DNA of 64,000 bases from Sphingobacteriales bacterium 44-15 (lineage in GTDB: Bacteria; Bacteroidota; Bacteroidia; Chitinophagales; Chitinophagaceae), in the NCBI GenBank assembly GCA_001899685.1, contig MKWG01000046.1, positions 1 through 64,000 on the forward strand. The letters are read 5' to 3'. How positions within the stretch are numbered: the stretch's first letter is position 1; the number at the start of each line of letters is the position of its first letter. Position numbers and translations under genes: made by a program. Of the stretch, positions 26,849-35,957 are shown piece by piece. Below the pieces are notes generated by a model. It was given only the letters and a program-made list of their open reading frames with translations. It did not search any database and was not told where the DNA came from.

Positions 26849-29159
26849 ACCATTTTTTTTCATGGGTATTTTCTTCAGGTTTGCGCGGGCATTTTTGCTG
26901 GGCATCCACTACTGCAATAAGCACCATGTTCACAATGCTCCTTACTGTGCTGCCTAATTGCAGCACATGCACCGGCTTTGCAAGCCCGAGCAAAACAGGG
27001 CCAATGGTATCGAACCCTCCGATTTCCTGCAGAAGGTTATACGCAATATTACCTGCGCTGAGGTTAGGAAATATCAGCGTATTTACATCCATATCTACCA
27101 GTTCACTAAATGGATAATTTTCTTTAAGCAGCTCTTTATTAAAAGCAAGAATACCCTGCATTTCCCCGTCTACGATCAGGTCAGGGCTTTTTTCTTTTAC
27201 CAGTTGCCTTGCTGTTCTTACCACTATGGCTTCGGGAGTATTGCTTGTCCCGAAATTAGAATAGCTTAGCATGGCTATCCTCGGTACTATGCCGAAGGTC
27301 TTTATCTCTTTGGCTACCAGCAGCGTGATATCCGCCAGTTCTTCGGCTGTGGGATTGAAATTTACGGTGGTGTCTGCCAGGAAAACAGGACCCTTCTTGG
27401 TGATAATAATATACATGCCGGCTATCTTGTTGACCCCTTTCTCCGTACCTACTATTTCGAGGGCAGGACGAACGGTTTGAGGGTAATTGCGTGTCAGCCC
27501 GCTGATCACCGCGTCTGCATCCCCGGTATTCACCATCATACAGGCAAACCGGATGCGTTCTTTCATGTTCTTTAGGGCTTCATAGCGGTTTACGCCCCGG
27601 CGTTGTCTCTTCCTGAAATATAGCGACGCGTATTCATGCCTCTTTTTTTCCCATATTTCGCTGCGCGGGTCTATAATAGGAATATTATCCAGGTCAATGC
27701 CATTGTCGCGGGCTATTTTTAGTATTCTTTTTTCTTCGCCTAACAGTATAGGATAAGCGATATCTTCTTCGAGCACTGTTTGTGCGGCTTTCAGGATACG
27801 CGGGTTATCCGCTTCTGCAAATACTACTCTTCTTGGGTCCTGTCTTGCTTTATTGCCAATAACACGGAAGAGCTGGTTGTCGTTGCCTATGCGGCTGTCA
27901 AGCTCTATTTTATATTTTTCCCAATCCGTAATGCGATGATTGGCTACGCCGCTTTCTATAGCAGCCCTGGCCACAGCGGGCGATACCGTTGAAATCAATC
28001 TCGGATCGAGCGGCTTGGGAATGATATAATTGGGTCCGAAAGTAATATTGTTTTCCGTATAGGCAAGGTTTACAATATCCGGCACGGGGGTTTTGGCTAA
28101 TTCTGCCAGCGCTTTTACTGCGGCCATTTTCATGGCTTCATTGATCTGAGTGGCTCTTACATCAAGCGCGCCCCTGAAAATGTAAGGGAAGCCTAATACA
28201 TTATTCACCTGGTTGGGATAATCGCTTCTGCCGGTAGCCATGATAATATCCTTCCTGCAGGAGGTGGCAGCTTCCCAACTGATCTCAGGATCCGGGTTTG
28301 CCATAGCAAAAACTACAGGCTTTTTTGCCATTTGCTTTATCATGCCGGGGGTAACAATATTGCCTGCGCTGAGCCCTATAAAAATATCTGCCCCCTTCAT
28401 TGCCTCTTCCAGCGTGAGCTTGCTGTTGACTGTGGTAGCAAATCTTTTTTGTACTTCATTAATGTCTGTCCTGTTTTTATGCAGCACGCCCTCTTTATCA
28501 AAAAGCACGAAATTGCTGCTCTGGGCCCCAAGCGCCTCGTACAGTTGAATACAGGCCATTGCTGCAGCGCCGGCGCCATTTACCACAAAGCGGGCATTAC
28601 CGATTTTTTTCTTTTGTAACTCAAGGGCATTGAGCAGTGCAGCCGAACTGATGATAGCAGTGCCATGCTGATCGTCGTGCATCACCGGTATCTTCATCCG
28701 TTCTTTCAACTGCTTTTCTATATAAAAGCATTCGGGGGCTTTGATATCTTCTAAGTTAATGCCGCCAAAAGTGGGTTCAAGCGATTGTACGATCTGCACA
28801 AATTTTTCTGGATCTTTTTCGTTGATCTCAATATCAAATACATCAATATCGGCGAATATCTTAAACAATACTCCCTTGCCTTCCATTACAGGCTTGCCTG
28901 CTTCCGGGCCAATATCGCCCAACCCAAGCACGGCAGTTCCATTGCTGATGACGGCTACAAGATTCCCTTTGGCGGTGTATTTATAGGCGTTTTCAACATT
29001 GGCGTATATTTCCTTGCAGGGCGCTGCAACACCGGGAGAATATGCCAGCGAAAGATCTCTTTGTGTTTTTGCTTCTTTGGTGGGGATCACTTCTATCTTC
29101 CCCGGGCGGCCGGTGGAATGATAGTCCAGTGCATCCTGTTTTCTCAGCTCTTTAGCCAT
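26823..29159 (-). CDS. maeB: NADP-dependent malic enzyme with phosphotransacetylase-like domain
   Basis: The 778-residue cytoplasmic protein has the MaeB two-part build: a malic enzyme part (1-about 430; [34 protein letters not shown], catalytic Lys/Asp region, NGAGAAAMA nucleotide site) and a phosphate acetyl/butyryl transferase-like part (about 435-765; [33 protein letters not shown]). It decarboxylates malate to pyruvate and makes NADPH; the second part is regulatory in known members. It diverges from the ClC gene, and TATTTTTG at 29202-29209 (minus) fits a -7 promoter element 43 bp before its ATG. Confidence 0.95.
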   Translation of the reverse strand: MAKELRKQDALDYHSTGRPGKIEVIPTKEAKTQRDLSLAYSPGVAAPCKEIYANVENAYKYTAKGNLVAVISNGTAVLGLGDIGPEAGKPVMEGKGVLFKIFADIDVFDIEINEKDPEKFVQIVQSLEPTFGGINLEDIKAPECFYIEKQLKERMKIPVMHDDQHGTAIISSAALLNALELQKKKIGNARFVVNGAGAAAMACIQLYEALGAQSSNFVLFDKEGVLHKNRTDINEVQKRFATTVNSKLTLEEAMKGADIFIGLSAGNIVTPGMIKQMAKKPVVFAMANPDPEISWEAATSCRKDIIMATGRSDYPNQVNNVLGFPYIFRGALDVRATQINEAMKMAAVKALAELAKTPVPDIVNLAYTENNITFGPNYIIPKPLDPRLISTVSPAVARAAIESGVANHRITDWEKYKIELDSRIGNDNQLFRVIGNKARQDPRRVVFAEADNPRILKAAQTVLEEDIAYPILLGEEKRILKIARDNGIDLDNIPIIDPRSEIWEKKRHEYASLYFRKRQRRGVNRYEALKNMKERIRFACMMVNTGDADAVISGLTRNYPQTVRPALEIVGTEKGVNKIAGMYIIITKKGPVFLADTTVNFNPTAEELADITLLVAKEIKTFGIVPRIAMLSYSNFGTSNTPEAIVVRTARQLVKEKSPDLIVDGEMQGILAFNKELLKENYPFSELVDMDVNTLIFPNLSAGNIAYNLLQEIGGFDTIGPVLLGLAKPVHVLQLGSTVRSIVNMVLIAVVDAQQKCPRKPEENTHEKKWYEHDRRTT

Positions 29160-29201
29160 ATATGGTCAATTGCATTACAAGGTAAGTAAAACATGATGAT
29201 G

Positions 29202-29224
29202 CAAAAATAACATTACTATATTTG
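29202..29224. promoter_or_regulatory. Back-to-back -7 promoter elements for maeB and the ClC gene
   Basis: TATTTTTG on the minus strand (29202-29209) and TATATTTG on the plus strand (29217-29224) each fit TAnnTTTG, at 43 and 30 bp before the divergent start codons. No clear -33 TTTG boxes were seen. Confidence 0.4.
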
Positions 29225-29253
29225 CTGCATTTATTTTGGGTACAGGTTGTAGC

Positions 29254-31038
29254 ATGCATCGTCTGATTAAAAGATCATATCAATATCTTTCTCACCTGCT
29301 TCGCACAAGGCTGAGCAAAGTGCAATACATGATGGTGGTATCTGTTATGGTGGGCTTTGCTTCAGGCATAGCTGCTGTATTGATGAAGACGCTTGTGCAT
29401 TACGTACATGGATGGATTGAGCTGATCCCCGATTTCAAATATTCCTATTTTTTATTGCCTGCGCTGGGACTCCTCATAACATTCATATTTGTGAAGTATT
29501 TTATGGATGGCAATATGGAAAGAGGCATCCCGATGGTATTGAAAGCCATTGCCCGGAAATCATCTTTCATCCCGTTAAAGCATACCTATGCTCATATCAT
29601 TACAAGCTCTGTTACCGTAGCCACAGGAGGCTCAGTGGGTCTTGAGGCCCCGATTGTGGCAACGGGCTCTGCCGTTGGGTCAAATATTGCAAAGCTTAAC
29701 GAAGTGAATTACCGGGAACGCACTTTAATGATAGCATGCGGGGCTGCTGCCGGTATAGCAGCAGTATTTAATGCACCTATTGCAGGAGTGATCTTTGCCA
29801 TAGAAGTATTGCTCACAGAGACTATTGTAGTGAGCTACTTTATCCCGCTCATTACTGCAACCGTTACCGGAACGCTGGTTGCCAAGATCATACTGAAGGA
29901 ATCTATTTTATTCAATTTCTCTTTGAAGCAAAACTTCAATTACCACAATACCCCTTTCTATATCCTGCTTGGTTTCTTATGCGGTTTTCTTTCGCTGTAT
30001 TATGCAAGGGTTTTTAAAGCAACAGAGCATAAGATCCATTATGGTAAAATGAACGGGTACGGTAAAGCCATATTCTCCGGCTTACTGCTGGGAGGTATAT
30101 ATTTCATATTTCCCCCTTTGTTTGGAGAAGGATATGAAACGGTACGATTGATGGGGAACGACAGGTTTACTACCGTAGCGGATACCACCACGCTTTTTTC
30201 CTATCTGCCCGCTGACTGGGCGATGATTATTTTTACAGGGCTTATTATCCTGCTGAAACCTGTAGCAGCAGGTGTGACCATCGGTGGCGGCGGCAATGGC
30301 GGGAATTTTGCTCCATCATTATTTGCCGGCAGCTTTGTTGGTTTCTTCTTTTCCAGGCTCTGCAATATAACGGGCTTATTGCAACTGCCGGTAGGCAACT
30401 TTTCGCTGATAGGCATGGCTGGCATGCTGAGCGGTGTAATGTATTGTCCCCTTACCGGTATATTTCTCATTGCAGAAGTTACCAACGGATATGAATTGTT
30501 CATTCCACTGATGATAGTATCGTCCATCTCTTTTTTTATAGTAAAGCAGTATGAGGCTTACTCTATGGACACAAAGCAGTTGGCTAAGGAGGGTCAGATC
30601 TTTACCCACGAAAAAGAAAAGAATATCCTTACTACCATCCGCCTGGAACAGATGCTGCAAGGCAATTACGGCACTATCGGCATTGATAAAAAGCTGAAGC
30701 AGCTCATTGAAGTGATCAAGCGCAGTGAAAAAAATATTTATGCCGTGCTTGATCATAAGCAGAAATTTGCAGGCATCATTGAGCTGAATGATATTAAGCA
30801 GAAGTTGTTTGAACCTGCAAGCTTCAATACTGTATCGGTAAAATCTGTAATGAAAAAGCCGCCCGCTGTCCTGTTTGATGATGAAAATATGCTCACCGCT
30901 ATGGAAAAGTTTGATATCAGCAATAGCTGGTACCTGCCCGTGCTGACCAGGGAACGGGATTTTGTAGGGTTTGTCTCCAAAACCAAGGTATTTAAAAAAT
31001 ACAGGGAAATACTGGCAGACCAGGGGGACCTGTATTGA
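29254..31038 (+). CDS. ClC-family chloride channel/transporter with C-terminal CBS domains
   Basis: The protein is 594 residues from the ATG at 29254; a TTG 18 bp upstream would add six residues and is less likely. It has a ClC membrane core (about 20-430) and two CBS domains (about 455-590). Anion-path motifs are RGIP (90-93, where GSGIP is usual), GSVGLEAP with the gating Glu131, and GGNFAP (349-354). The internal position equal to the E. coli proton glutamate (E203) is Val185 in FAIEVLL; the preceding Glu184 is kept. In the family, loss of that Glu is typical of channels, so coupled Cl-/H+ exchange is doubtful. The CBS pair may sense adenine nucleotides. Confidence 0.9.
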   Translation: MHRLIKRSYQYLSHLLRTRLSKVQYMMVVSVMVGFASGIAAVLMKTLVHYVHGWIELIPDFKYSYFLLPALGLLITFIFVKYFMDGNMERGIPMVLKAIARKSSFIPLKHTYAHIITSSVTVATGGSVGLEAPIVATGSAVGSNIAKLNEVNYRERTLMIACGAAAGIAAVFNAPIAGVIFAIEVLLTETIVVSYFIPLITATVTGTLVAKIILKESILFNFSLKQNFNYHNTPFYILLGFLCGFLSLYYARVFKATEHKIHYGKMNGYGKAIFSGLLLGGIYFIFPPLFGEGYETVRLMGNDRFTTVADTTTLFSYLPADWAMIIFTGLIILLKPVAAGVTIGGGGNGGNFAPSLFAGSFVGFFFSRLCNITGLLQLPVGNFSLIGMAGMLSGVMYCPLTGIFLIAEVTNGYELFIPLMIVSSISFFIVKQYEAYSMDTKQLAKEGQIFTHEKEKNILTTIRLEQMLQGNYGTIGIDKKLKQLIEVIKRSEKNIYAVLDHKQKFAGIIELNDIKQKLFEPASFNTVSVKSVMKKPPAVLFDDENMLTAMEKFDISNSWYLPVLTRERDFVGFVSKTKVFKKYREILADQGDLY

Positions 31039-31085
31039 GGAGTAAGGGATAAGACTAAAGGCACAACCTGTAACTTGTAACCCGC
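31036..31085. repeat. Heptamer-periodic tract after the ClC gene stop
   Basis: Seven bases after the start of the TGA stop the plus strand reads TAAGGGA, TAAGACT, AAAGGCA, CAACCTG, TAACTTG, TAACCCG: a 7-nt period with TA or AA at the start of each unit. It is more degenerate than the array at 22823. Confidence 0.5.
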
Positions 31086-31099
31086 AAGAAGAACTTTGC

Positions 31100-31639
31100 T
31101 TATAGCTGAATAGCTGCCTTGATATCAAAATCAATCAGGCAAACTTCACTTAATTTAAAATGGAAGGGGGGAAAAATTTGTTTGTATTTATTATCAGTCA
31201 GCTCATATACCTCCATAGAAGCAGTATCGGGATCAGCCATTAAATAATATTTCACCCCGCAGAACTCATAAAGGCTGAACTTAGTATTCCTGTCTTTTAG
31301 CTGAGTGGATTTCGAAAATATTTCTACAATTAAGACCGGTGGCCGGGTAATATGTCCTTCGGGATCTAAATCACCGCATACAATTGAAATATCAGGTCGC
31401 ACAACATTGGATTCATCTATTATCCAGTCCTGCTCAAATAAAACCCTGCAATTGCAGGATGGTTTGTTTTGTCGCACGACGTTGTTGAAATAGGTGTGTA
31501 TATCCCCGCTCATCAACTGATGTTTGTTGAATGGTGATGGGCTCATGGCAACCGGCGTTCCTTTGATCAATTCCCATTCGCCTTCCCATATTTTCCAGTC
31601 ATTGACGGTATAAGTTGGTATATACAGGTCGGGTATCAT
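31100..31639 (-). CDS. Uma2-family (DUF820) putative PD-(D/E)xK nuclease
   Basis: The 179-residue protein starts IPDLYIPTYTV and has ELIKGTPVAMSPSP near residue 25, VVRPDISIV (about 79-87) and PPVLIVEIFSKST (about 100-112), the D...E-x-K arrangement of the Uma2/DUF820 PD-(D/E)xK group. Biochemical roles of this family are unclear; members are scattered as accessory genes and many may be inactive. It is convergent with the ClC gene and shares no evident operon. Confidence 0.8.
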   Translation of the reverse strand: MIPDLYIPTYTVNDWKIWEGEWELIKGTPVAMSPSPFNKHQLMSGDIHTYFNNVVRQNKPSCNCRVLFEQDWIIDESNVVRPDISIVCGDLDPEGHITRPPVLIVEIFSKSTQLKDRNTKFSLYEFCGVKYYLMADPDTASMEVYELTDNKYKQIFPPFHFKLSEVCLIDFDIKAAIQL

Positions 31640-31695
31640 AGTTTGTCAAAGATAAATAAAAAGAGAGAATTTTATCCCCTTCCGGGGCCCTGCTT

Positions 31696-33261
31696 TTACC
31701 CTTCTACCTTATTCCGGGCGCCGGTTTTTGCTTTATATTTTGCGCGGATGATTTCCTGCACCGGCACGTTTTTGATCTTACTTTCCAGCCAGGAAATAAT
31801 GTCGAGATACATAAAGGAACGGCTCTCCAGCGGATTGTCTTTATATTTTTCCAGTTTTTCTTTCAGGTGGATGAATGCTGCTTTTACCTGTTTTTTATTG
31901 AGGTGAAATGATTTGCGCAGAAAACGGAATATCTCCTCCTCCACCACGCTCAGGTTCTGCATTTTTGCCATAAAACGGTATACAGATTTGATGAGGTATT
32001 CAAGGATCTCATAATTTCCTAATTCATAATGGGCTATCAGGTGAAGCAGCCTGGAATAACATTGAAGGTCTGTACGCAGGTCAACTTTCCAGTTAATGAT
32101 GCGGTTAAGGTATTCAATGGTCTTTTCATTGTCGCCGCTGCCAAAGTACAGGCACGCTATTTTGTAATAAAATACCAGTATCCTGTGCGGATCCATCTTC
32201 AGCCTGAAAGCGTTGATCTTTTCCTGTATCTCGGGCACCAGTGCGAGCCCTGTGGTAAAGCTGCCTTCCAGGAAATGCTTGTTGAGCTTTGCAGTATACA
32301 GGTAAATAAAAGACTGTACCCTGTTATTGTCATTACAATTTGCCTGCCTGGAATGATAAAACTGCTCAAATTTCTGAAGGTCTTTCTCAAACTTTTCATG
32401 ATTCAGCAGCATGAAATGTGCATTCAGCAGGTTGTGCATCCCTTTTATATACCATTGGGTATCCACTTTGACCATTGAGGGATATTCTTCAAAAATATCT
32501 ACCCATTTCTGGCAATAACGATAATACATCAGCAGATCCTGCAATATAAAACCATACCAGCAATAGCTCTGGTAGAGATATAAACGCTCATAAAACCCCT
32601 TGTATAATTTGGCATTTTGCGGGAGATTAGTTTCAAAAAAAGCTTTTATCGCCATCCGGTCTTTGTCGTCCCTCGCATGCCCCATGTTAATATACCAGCT
32701 ATACAACTGCAAAGAAAGGTTGGATAGTTTACCAATCAGGGTTAAACGATCGTCTGCTTCTTCTACCTCTTTGGCCAGGAGCTCAGCCCGGTTTTCCATG
32801 CTCCGGGTAATGTATAGCGCTTCTATCTTCTTTTCAAAGATCATTGCCTGGAGGGAGTAAGTAAGCTGGTTATGCTCCCTGGCAAACGATTTTATGCGGT
32901 CAAGGGATTTAAGGCTTTGCAGGTATAATCCCTTGTCGTACAGTATACGGGCATAATCCATATACTCATGGATCTGGAGCTGGATATTGTTTTCGTCTCT
33001 CAGTATGCGCAGGCTGGCAAGTATCTGGCGGTAAAGATGCGATTTGAGGTTGGATAGCTGTTGTTTCTTTATATCGGGGTTTTTTTTCAGCAGGGCTTCT
33101 TCATCATAGTCGTCCAGCTTATCCAGGGCATCGAATAACTGTATGGTTTTCATATCGGGAGCGGTGGCATTGCGCTGCACAAATAGCTTGAAATTGCGCT
33201 TCTCTGCTTTTTCCAGCGATTTTATCAGTTGAAATAACTCATCTGTTGAGCGTTTGGGCAT
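31696..33261 (-). CDS. Alpha-helical protein of unknown function (TPR-like)
   Basis: I do not recognise this 521-residue protein. It is almost wholly alpha-helical, rich in Leu, Tyr and Lys, with no signal peptide or membrane segment. Repeated helical pairs such as LYDKGLYLQSLKSLDRIKSF (about 111-130) and YFGSGDNEKTIEYLNRIINW (about 378-397) suggest a TPR-type superhelix, so it may be a scaffold protein. The N-terminus starts MPKRSTDELFQLIKSLEKAEKRNF. It diverges from leuA across a 213-bp gap and has no operon partner. Confidence 0.6.
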   Translation of the reverse strand: MPKRSTDELFQLIKSLEKAEKRNFKLFVQRNATAPDMKTIQLFDALDKLDDYDEEALLKKNPDIKKQQLSNLKSHLYRQILASLRILRDENNIQLQIHEYMDYARILYDKGLYLQSLKSLDRIKSFAREHNQLTYSLQAMIFEKKIEALYITRSMENRAELLAKEVEEADDRLTLIGKLSNLSLQLYSWYINMGHARDDKDRMAIKAFFETNLPQNAKLYKGFYERLYLYQSYCWYGFILQDLLMYYRYCQKWVDIFEEYPSMVKVDTQWYIKGMHNLLNAHFMLLNHEKFEKDLQKFEQFYHSRQANCNDNNRVQSFIYLYTAKLNKHFLEGSFTTGLALVPEIQEKINAFRLKMDPHRILVFYYKIACLYFGSGDNEKTIEYLNRIINWKVDLRTDLQCYSRLLHLIAHYELGNYEILEYLIKSVYRFMAKMQNLSVVEEEIFRFLRKSFHLNKKQVKAAFIHLKEKLEKYKDNPLESRSFMYLDIISWLESKIKNVPVQEIIRAKYKAKTGARNKVEG

Positions 33262-33474
33262 CGTAATCTGATTTCTTTAAAACTCCCTTCCAGAAAGGGT
33301 TTGGACTAAAAATAAGGGTCTTACACAGTGTAATATAGCGTTTAATTTGGTTTTTAACGGCTCGTGATGGTTGGTATATTCGCCTGGCAATCGCAAATAT
33401 CTTAAAAAATTAAGAGATCCGGTGAAGCTAATGACCTTTCCTGAAGAGCTTTTGTAATCATCTAAAATCTATCT
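33262..33474. promoter_or_regulatory. Divergent region upstream of leuA
   Basis: This 213-bp gap must hold the promoter of the leu/ilv cluster. Visible elements are an inverted repeat TTACAC-A-GTGTAA at 33321-33333, which could be an operator, and a weak CCCTT/AAGGG hairpin near 33286. No leader peptide rich in Leu, Ile or Val codons and no T-box-like structure was found. No exact TAnnTTTG element is present. Confidence 0.35.
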
Positions 33475-34644
33475 ATGGCTCAACACAAGATATTTATTTT
33501 TGACACCACGTTACGCGACGGGGAGCAGGTTCCGGGCTGCAAATTGAATGCAGGAGAAAAGATTGAGCTGGCGCTGGCGCTCGAAAACCTGGGAGTGGAT
33601 ATTATTGAGGCGGGTTTTCCTGTTTCAAGTCCCGGTGATTTTGAATCGGTAGAGAATATATCAAAAGTTATAAAGAATGCAACCGTTTGCGGGCTTACGC
33701 GTGCCATAAAAAAAGATATTGAAGTAGCAGCTGCCGCACTGAAAAAAGCCAAACGCCCGCGTATACATACAGGTATCGGTGTGTCTGATCTGCATATAAA
33801 GACAAAATTCAACAGCAACAGGGATGAGATCCTTGAAAGAGCTGTAGAAGCGGTGACATACGCCCGCACATTTGTGGACGATGTGGAGTTTTACGGCGAG
33901 GACGCCGGCAGGGCTGACCTTGAATTTCTTGCCCGTGTAGTGGAAGCCGTTATTAAAGCAGGGGCTACCGTGGTAAATATACCGGATACCACCGGGTATT
34001 GCCTGCCGCACCAGTATGGCGAAAAAATAGCTTATCTTATCAATAATGTGCCTAACGTGGATAAGGCAATATTATCCTGCCATTGCCACAACGATCTGGG
34101 GCTGGCCACAGCCAATTCTATTGCCGGGGTAATGAACGGAGCCCGGCAGATTGAGTGTACTATTAACGGGCTTGGGGAAAGAGCGGGTAATACATCGCTG
34201 GAAGAAGTGGTAATGATCATAAAGCAGCATGAATCATTGGGATTATATACCGATATTAAAGCTGACCAGTTGAATCCTATCAGCCGCCTGGTGGCAGATA
34301 CCATGCGTATGCCGGTACAGCCTAATAAAGCCATTGTAGGAAGCAACGCTTTTGCGCATTCCTCGGGCATTCACCAGGACGGATTCCTGAAAAACGCTGA
34401 GAACTACGAGATCATAAGACCTGAAGAGGTAGGTGCAGACAGTTCTAAAATTGTTTTAACCGCCAGGAGCGGGAGGGCAGCGCTGGCTCATCGTTTTCAG
34501 AAGTTGGGATACAACTTCGACAGGGATGGTATTGATAAACTGTACCAGGCCTTTTTAAAGGTAGCTGATGTAAAAAAGGAAGTGGGAGACGAGGATCTGA
34601 AAGCATTAGCCGCCAACAATCATCCGGAAGTAGCAATTGCATAA
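33475..34644 (+). CDS. leuA: 2-isopropylmalate synthase, short form
   Basis: The 389-residue enzyme condenses acetyl-CoA with 2-oxoisovalerate at the start of leucine synthesis. The HMGL-like barrel is complete: DTTLRDGEQ (10-18, metal Asp and catalytic Arg), the HCHNDLGLA metal-binding block (about 202) and NGLGERAGN (about 230). The usual C-terminal leucine-binding LeuA dimer domain (about 120 residues) is missing, so feedback inhibition by leucine is not expected. A related activity such as citramalate or homocitrate synthase cannot be excluded from sequence alone, but the neighbouring leuB and ilv genes favour leuA. The ATG at 33475 fits the family start. Confidence 0.88.
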   Translation: MAQHKIFIFDTTLRDGEQVPGCKLNAGEKIELALALENLGVDIIEAGFPVSSPGDFESVENISKVIKNATVCGLTRAIKKDIEVAAAALKKAKRPRIHTGIGVSDLHIKTKFNSNRDEILERAVEAVTYARTFVDDVEFYGEDAGRADLEFLARVVEAVIKAGATVVNIPDTTGYCLPHQYGEKIAYLINNVPNVDKAILSCHCHNDLGLATANSIAGVMNGARQIECTINGLGERAGNTSLEEVVMIIKQHESLGLYTDIKADQLNPISRLVADTMRMPVQPNKAIVGSNAFAHSSGIHQDGFLKNAENYEIIRPEEVGADSSKIVLTARSGRAALAHRFQKLGYNFDRDGIDKLYQAFLKVADVKKEVGDEDLKALAANNHPEVAIA

Positions 34645-34685
34645 TAAGCAGATGTTTTCTCATGATGCGTTAAGCACTCTGATTG

Positions 34686-34712
34686 GCGTGGCGCTCCGGC
34701 GTCACGCTTCAT
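34686..34712 (+). terminator. Intercistronic hairpin between leuA and leuB
   Basis: GCGTGGCGC (34686-34694) pairs with GCGTCACGC (34699-34707) with one G-U, around a TCCG loop, and TTCATTTT follows. It resembles a weak intrinsic terminator or a processing site within the leu cluster and may reduce expression of genes downstream of leuA. Confidence 0.5.
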
Positions 34713-34743
34713 TTTAAAAAACTGCTTGCCTTTTAACTAGTAT

Positions 34744-35859
34744 ATGAAAAAAAATATCGCCGTTATTTTTGGAGATGGAATAGGTCCCGAGGTGACTCAG
34801 CAGTCCATTAATGTGCTCAATGCGGTGGCGAAGACCTTTTCCCACGAATTTGAGTACACTTATAGTCTTATGGGTGCTGATGCGATAGATAAAACAGGCG
34901 ATCCGCTACCTGATGCAACAATAGAAGCCTGCCTGAACAGCGATGCTGTTTTATTTGGTGCGATAGGGGACCCCCGTTATGACAATGATCCGGCTGCAAG
35001 GGTACGCCCCGAGCAGGGACTGCTCAGACTGAGAAAGGCATTGCAACTGTTTGCCAATATCCGCCCTGTTGCAGCATACTCATCATTGCAACATTTATCG
35101 CCCCTGAAAGCAAAGCAGACCGAAGGGGTTGATTTTGTGATCTTCAGGGAGCTGACAGGCGGTATTTACTTCGGGAAAAAAGAATTGAGCGAAGATAAAA
35201 CACAAGCCTCCGACGATTGTGTATATAACCGCAGTGAAATTGAACGCATAGCGCATCTTGCATTTAAGCTGGCACAGCAACGCCGTAAGCAACTGACGCT
35301 TGTAGATAAGGCCAATGTGCTGGAGACATCCCGGTTGTGGCGGCAGGTGGTCAGGGAGATGGCTGCGCAGTATGCAGAAGTGGAGACATCGTATATGTTT
35401 GTGGATAATGCTGCCATGCAGATCATTATCAACCCCCGGCAGTTTGATGTGATCCTGACAGAAAATATGTTTGGGGATATCATCAGCGATGAAGCAAGCG
35501 TAATCACCGGTTCACTGGGATTGCTGCCGTCTGCTTCCATAGGTAATGGCACTGCATTGTTTGAGCCCATACATGGCTCATATCCCCAGGCTGCAGGGAA
35601 AGATATTGCAAACCCTGTCGGGTCAATCCTGTCGGCAGCTATGATGCTCGATCATTTCGGGATGACGGCTGAGGCTGGTCTTGTACGGGAGGCAGTGGAA
35701 TGGACGCTCAAGCACAATTTTGTGACTAAAGATATTGACCCGGTCAATTTTTACCTTACTACTACTATCGGGGAACTGATCGTGGAATATGTAAGCAATA
35801 AAGTGCCGGGAGAAGATCACGAAACCAATGTGGAATTAAGAAAATCAACAATAATATAA
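34744..35859 (+). CDS. leuB: 3-isopropylmalate dehydrogenase
   Basis: The 371-residue protein carries the isocitrate/isopropylmalate dehydrogenase pattern: IAVIFGDGIGPEV (4-16), GAIGDPRYD, LLRLRKALQLFANIRP (substrate Arg residues), and the metal/NAD block NMFGDIISDEASVITGSLGLLPSAS, split around residue 245. It oxidises and decarboxylates 3-isopropylmalate in leucine synthesis. leuC and leuD, which encode the isomerase acting between LeuA and LeuB, are not in this cluster. Its stop TAA opens a purine-rich heptamer tract. Confidence 0.95.
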   Translation: MKKNIAVIFGDGIGPEVTQQSINVLNAVAKTFSHEFEYTYSLMGADAIDKTGDPLPDATIEACLNSDAVLFGAIGDPRYDNDPAARVRPEQGLLRLRKALQLFANIRPVAAYSSLQHLSPLKAKQTEGVDFVIFRELTGGIYFGKKELSEDKTQASDDCVYNRSEIERIAHLAFKLAQQRRKQLTLVDKANVLETSRLWRQVVREMAAQYAEVETSYMFVDNAAMQIIINPRQFDVILTENMFGDIISDEASVITGSLGLLPSASIGNGTALFEPIHGSYPQAAGKDIANPVGSILSAAMMLDHFGMTAEAGLVREAVEWTLKHNFVTKDIDPVNFYLTTTIGELIVEYVSNKVPGEDHETNVELRKSTII

Positions 35860-35945
35860 AGGAGGAAGGCCGAAGGCAGAAGGAGTAAGGCCAAAGCGAG
35901 AGCAGCCTGTATTTTCCTTTGCCCTATACCCTATACCTACACCTT
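35857..35945. repeat. Purine then pyrimidine heptamer tract between leuB and ilvD
   Basis: From the leuB stop the plus strand reads TAAAGGA, GGAAGGC, CGAAGGC, AGAAGGA, GTAAGGC, CAAAGCG, AGAGCAG, then after a spacer CCCTATA, CCCTATA, CCTACAC, CTTAAAA. Both halves have a 7-nt period; the second is pyrimidine-rich and partly complementary to the first. The last units end 13 bp before the ilvD ATG. Confidence 0.65.
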
Positions 35946-35957
35946 AAAAATCAAACG

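Noticed and set aside
35919-35957. Upstream TTG start for ilvD.
   Set aside because: The extra residues come from pyrimidine heptamer repeat DNA; the ATG at 35958 precedes the conserved sequence.
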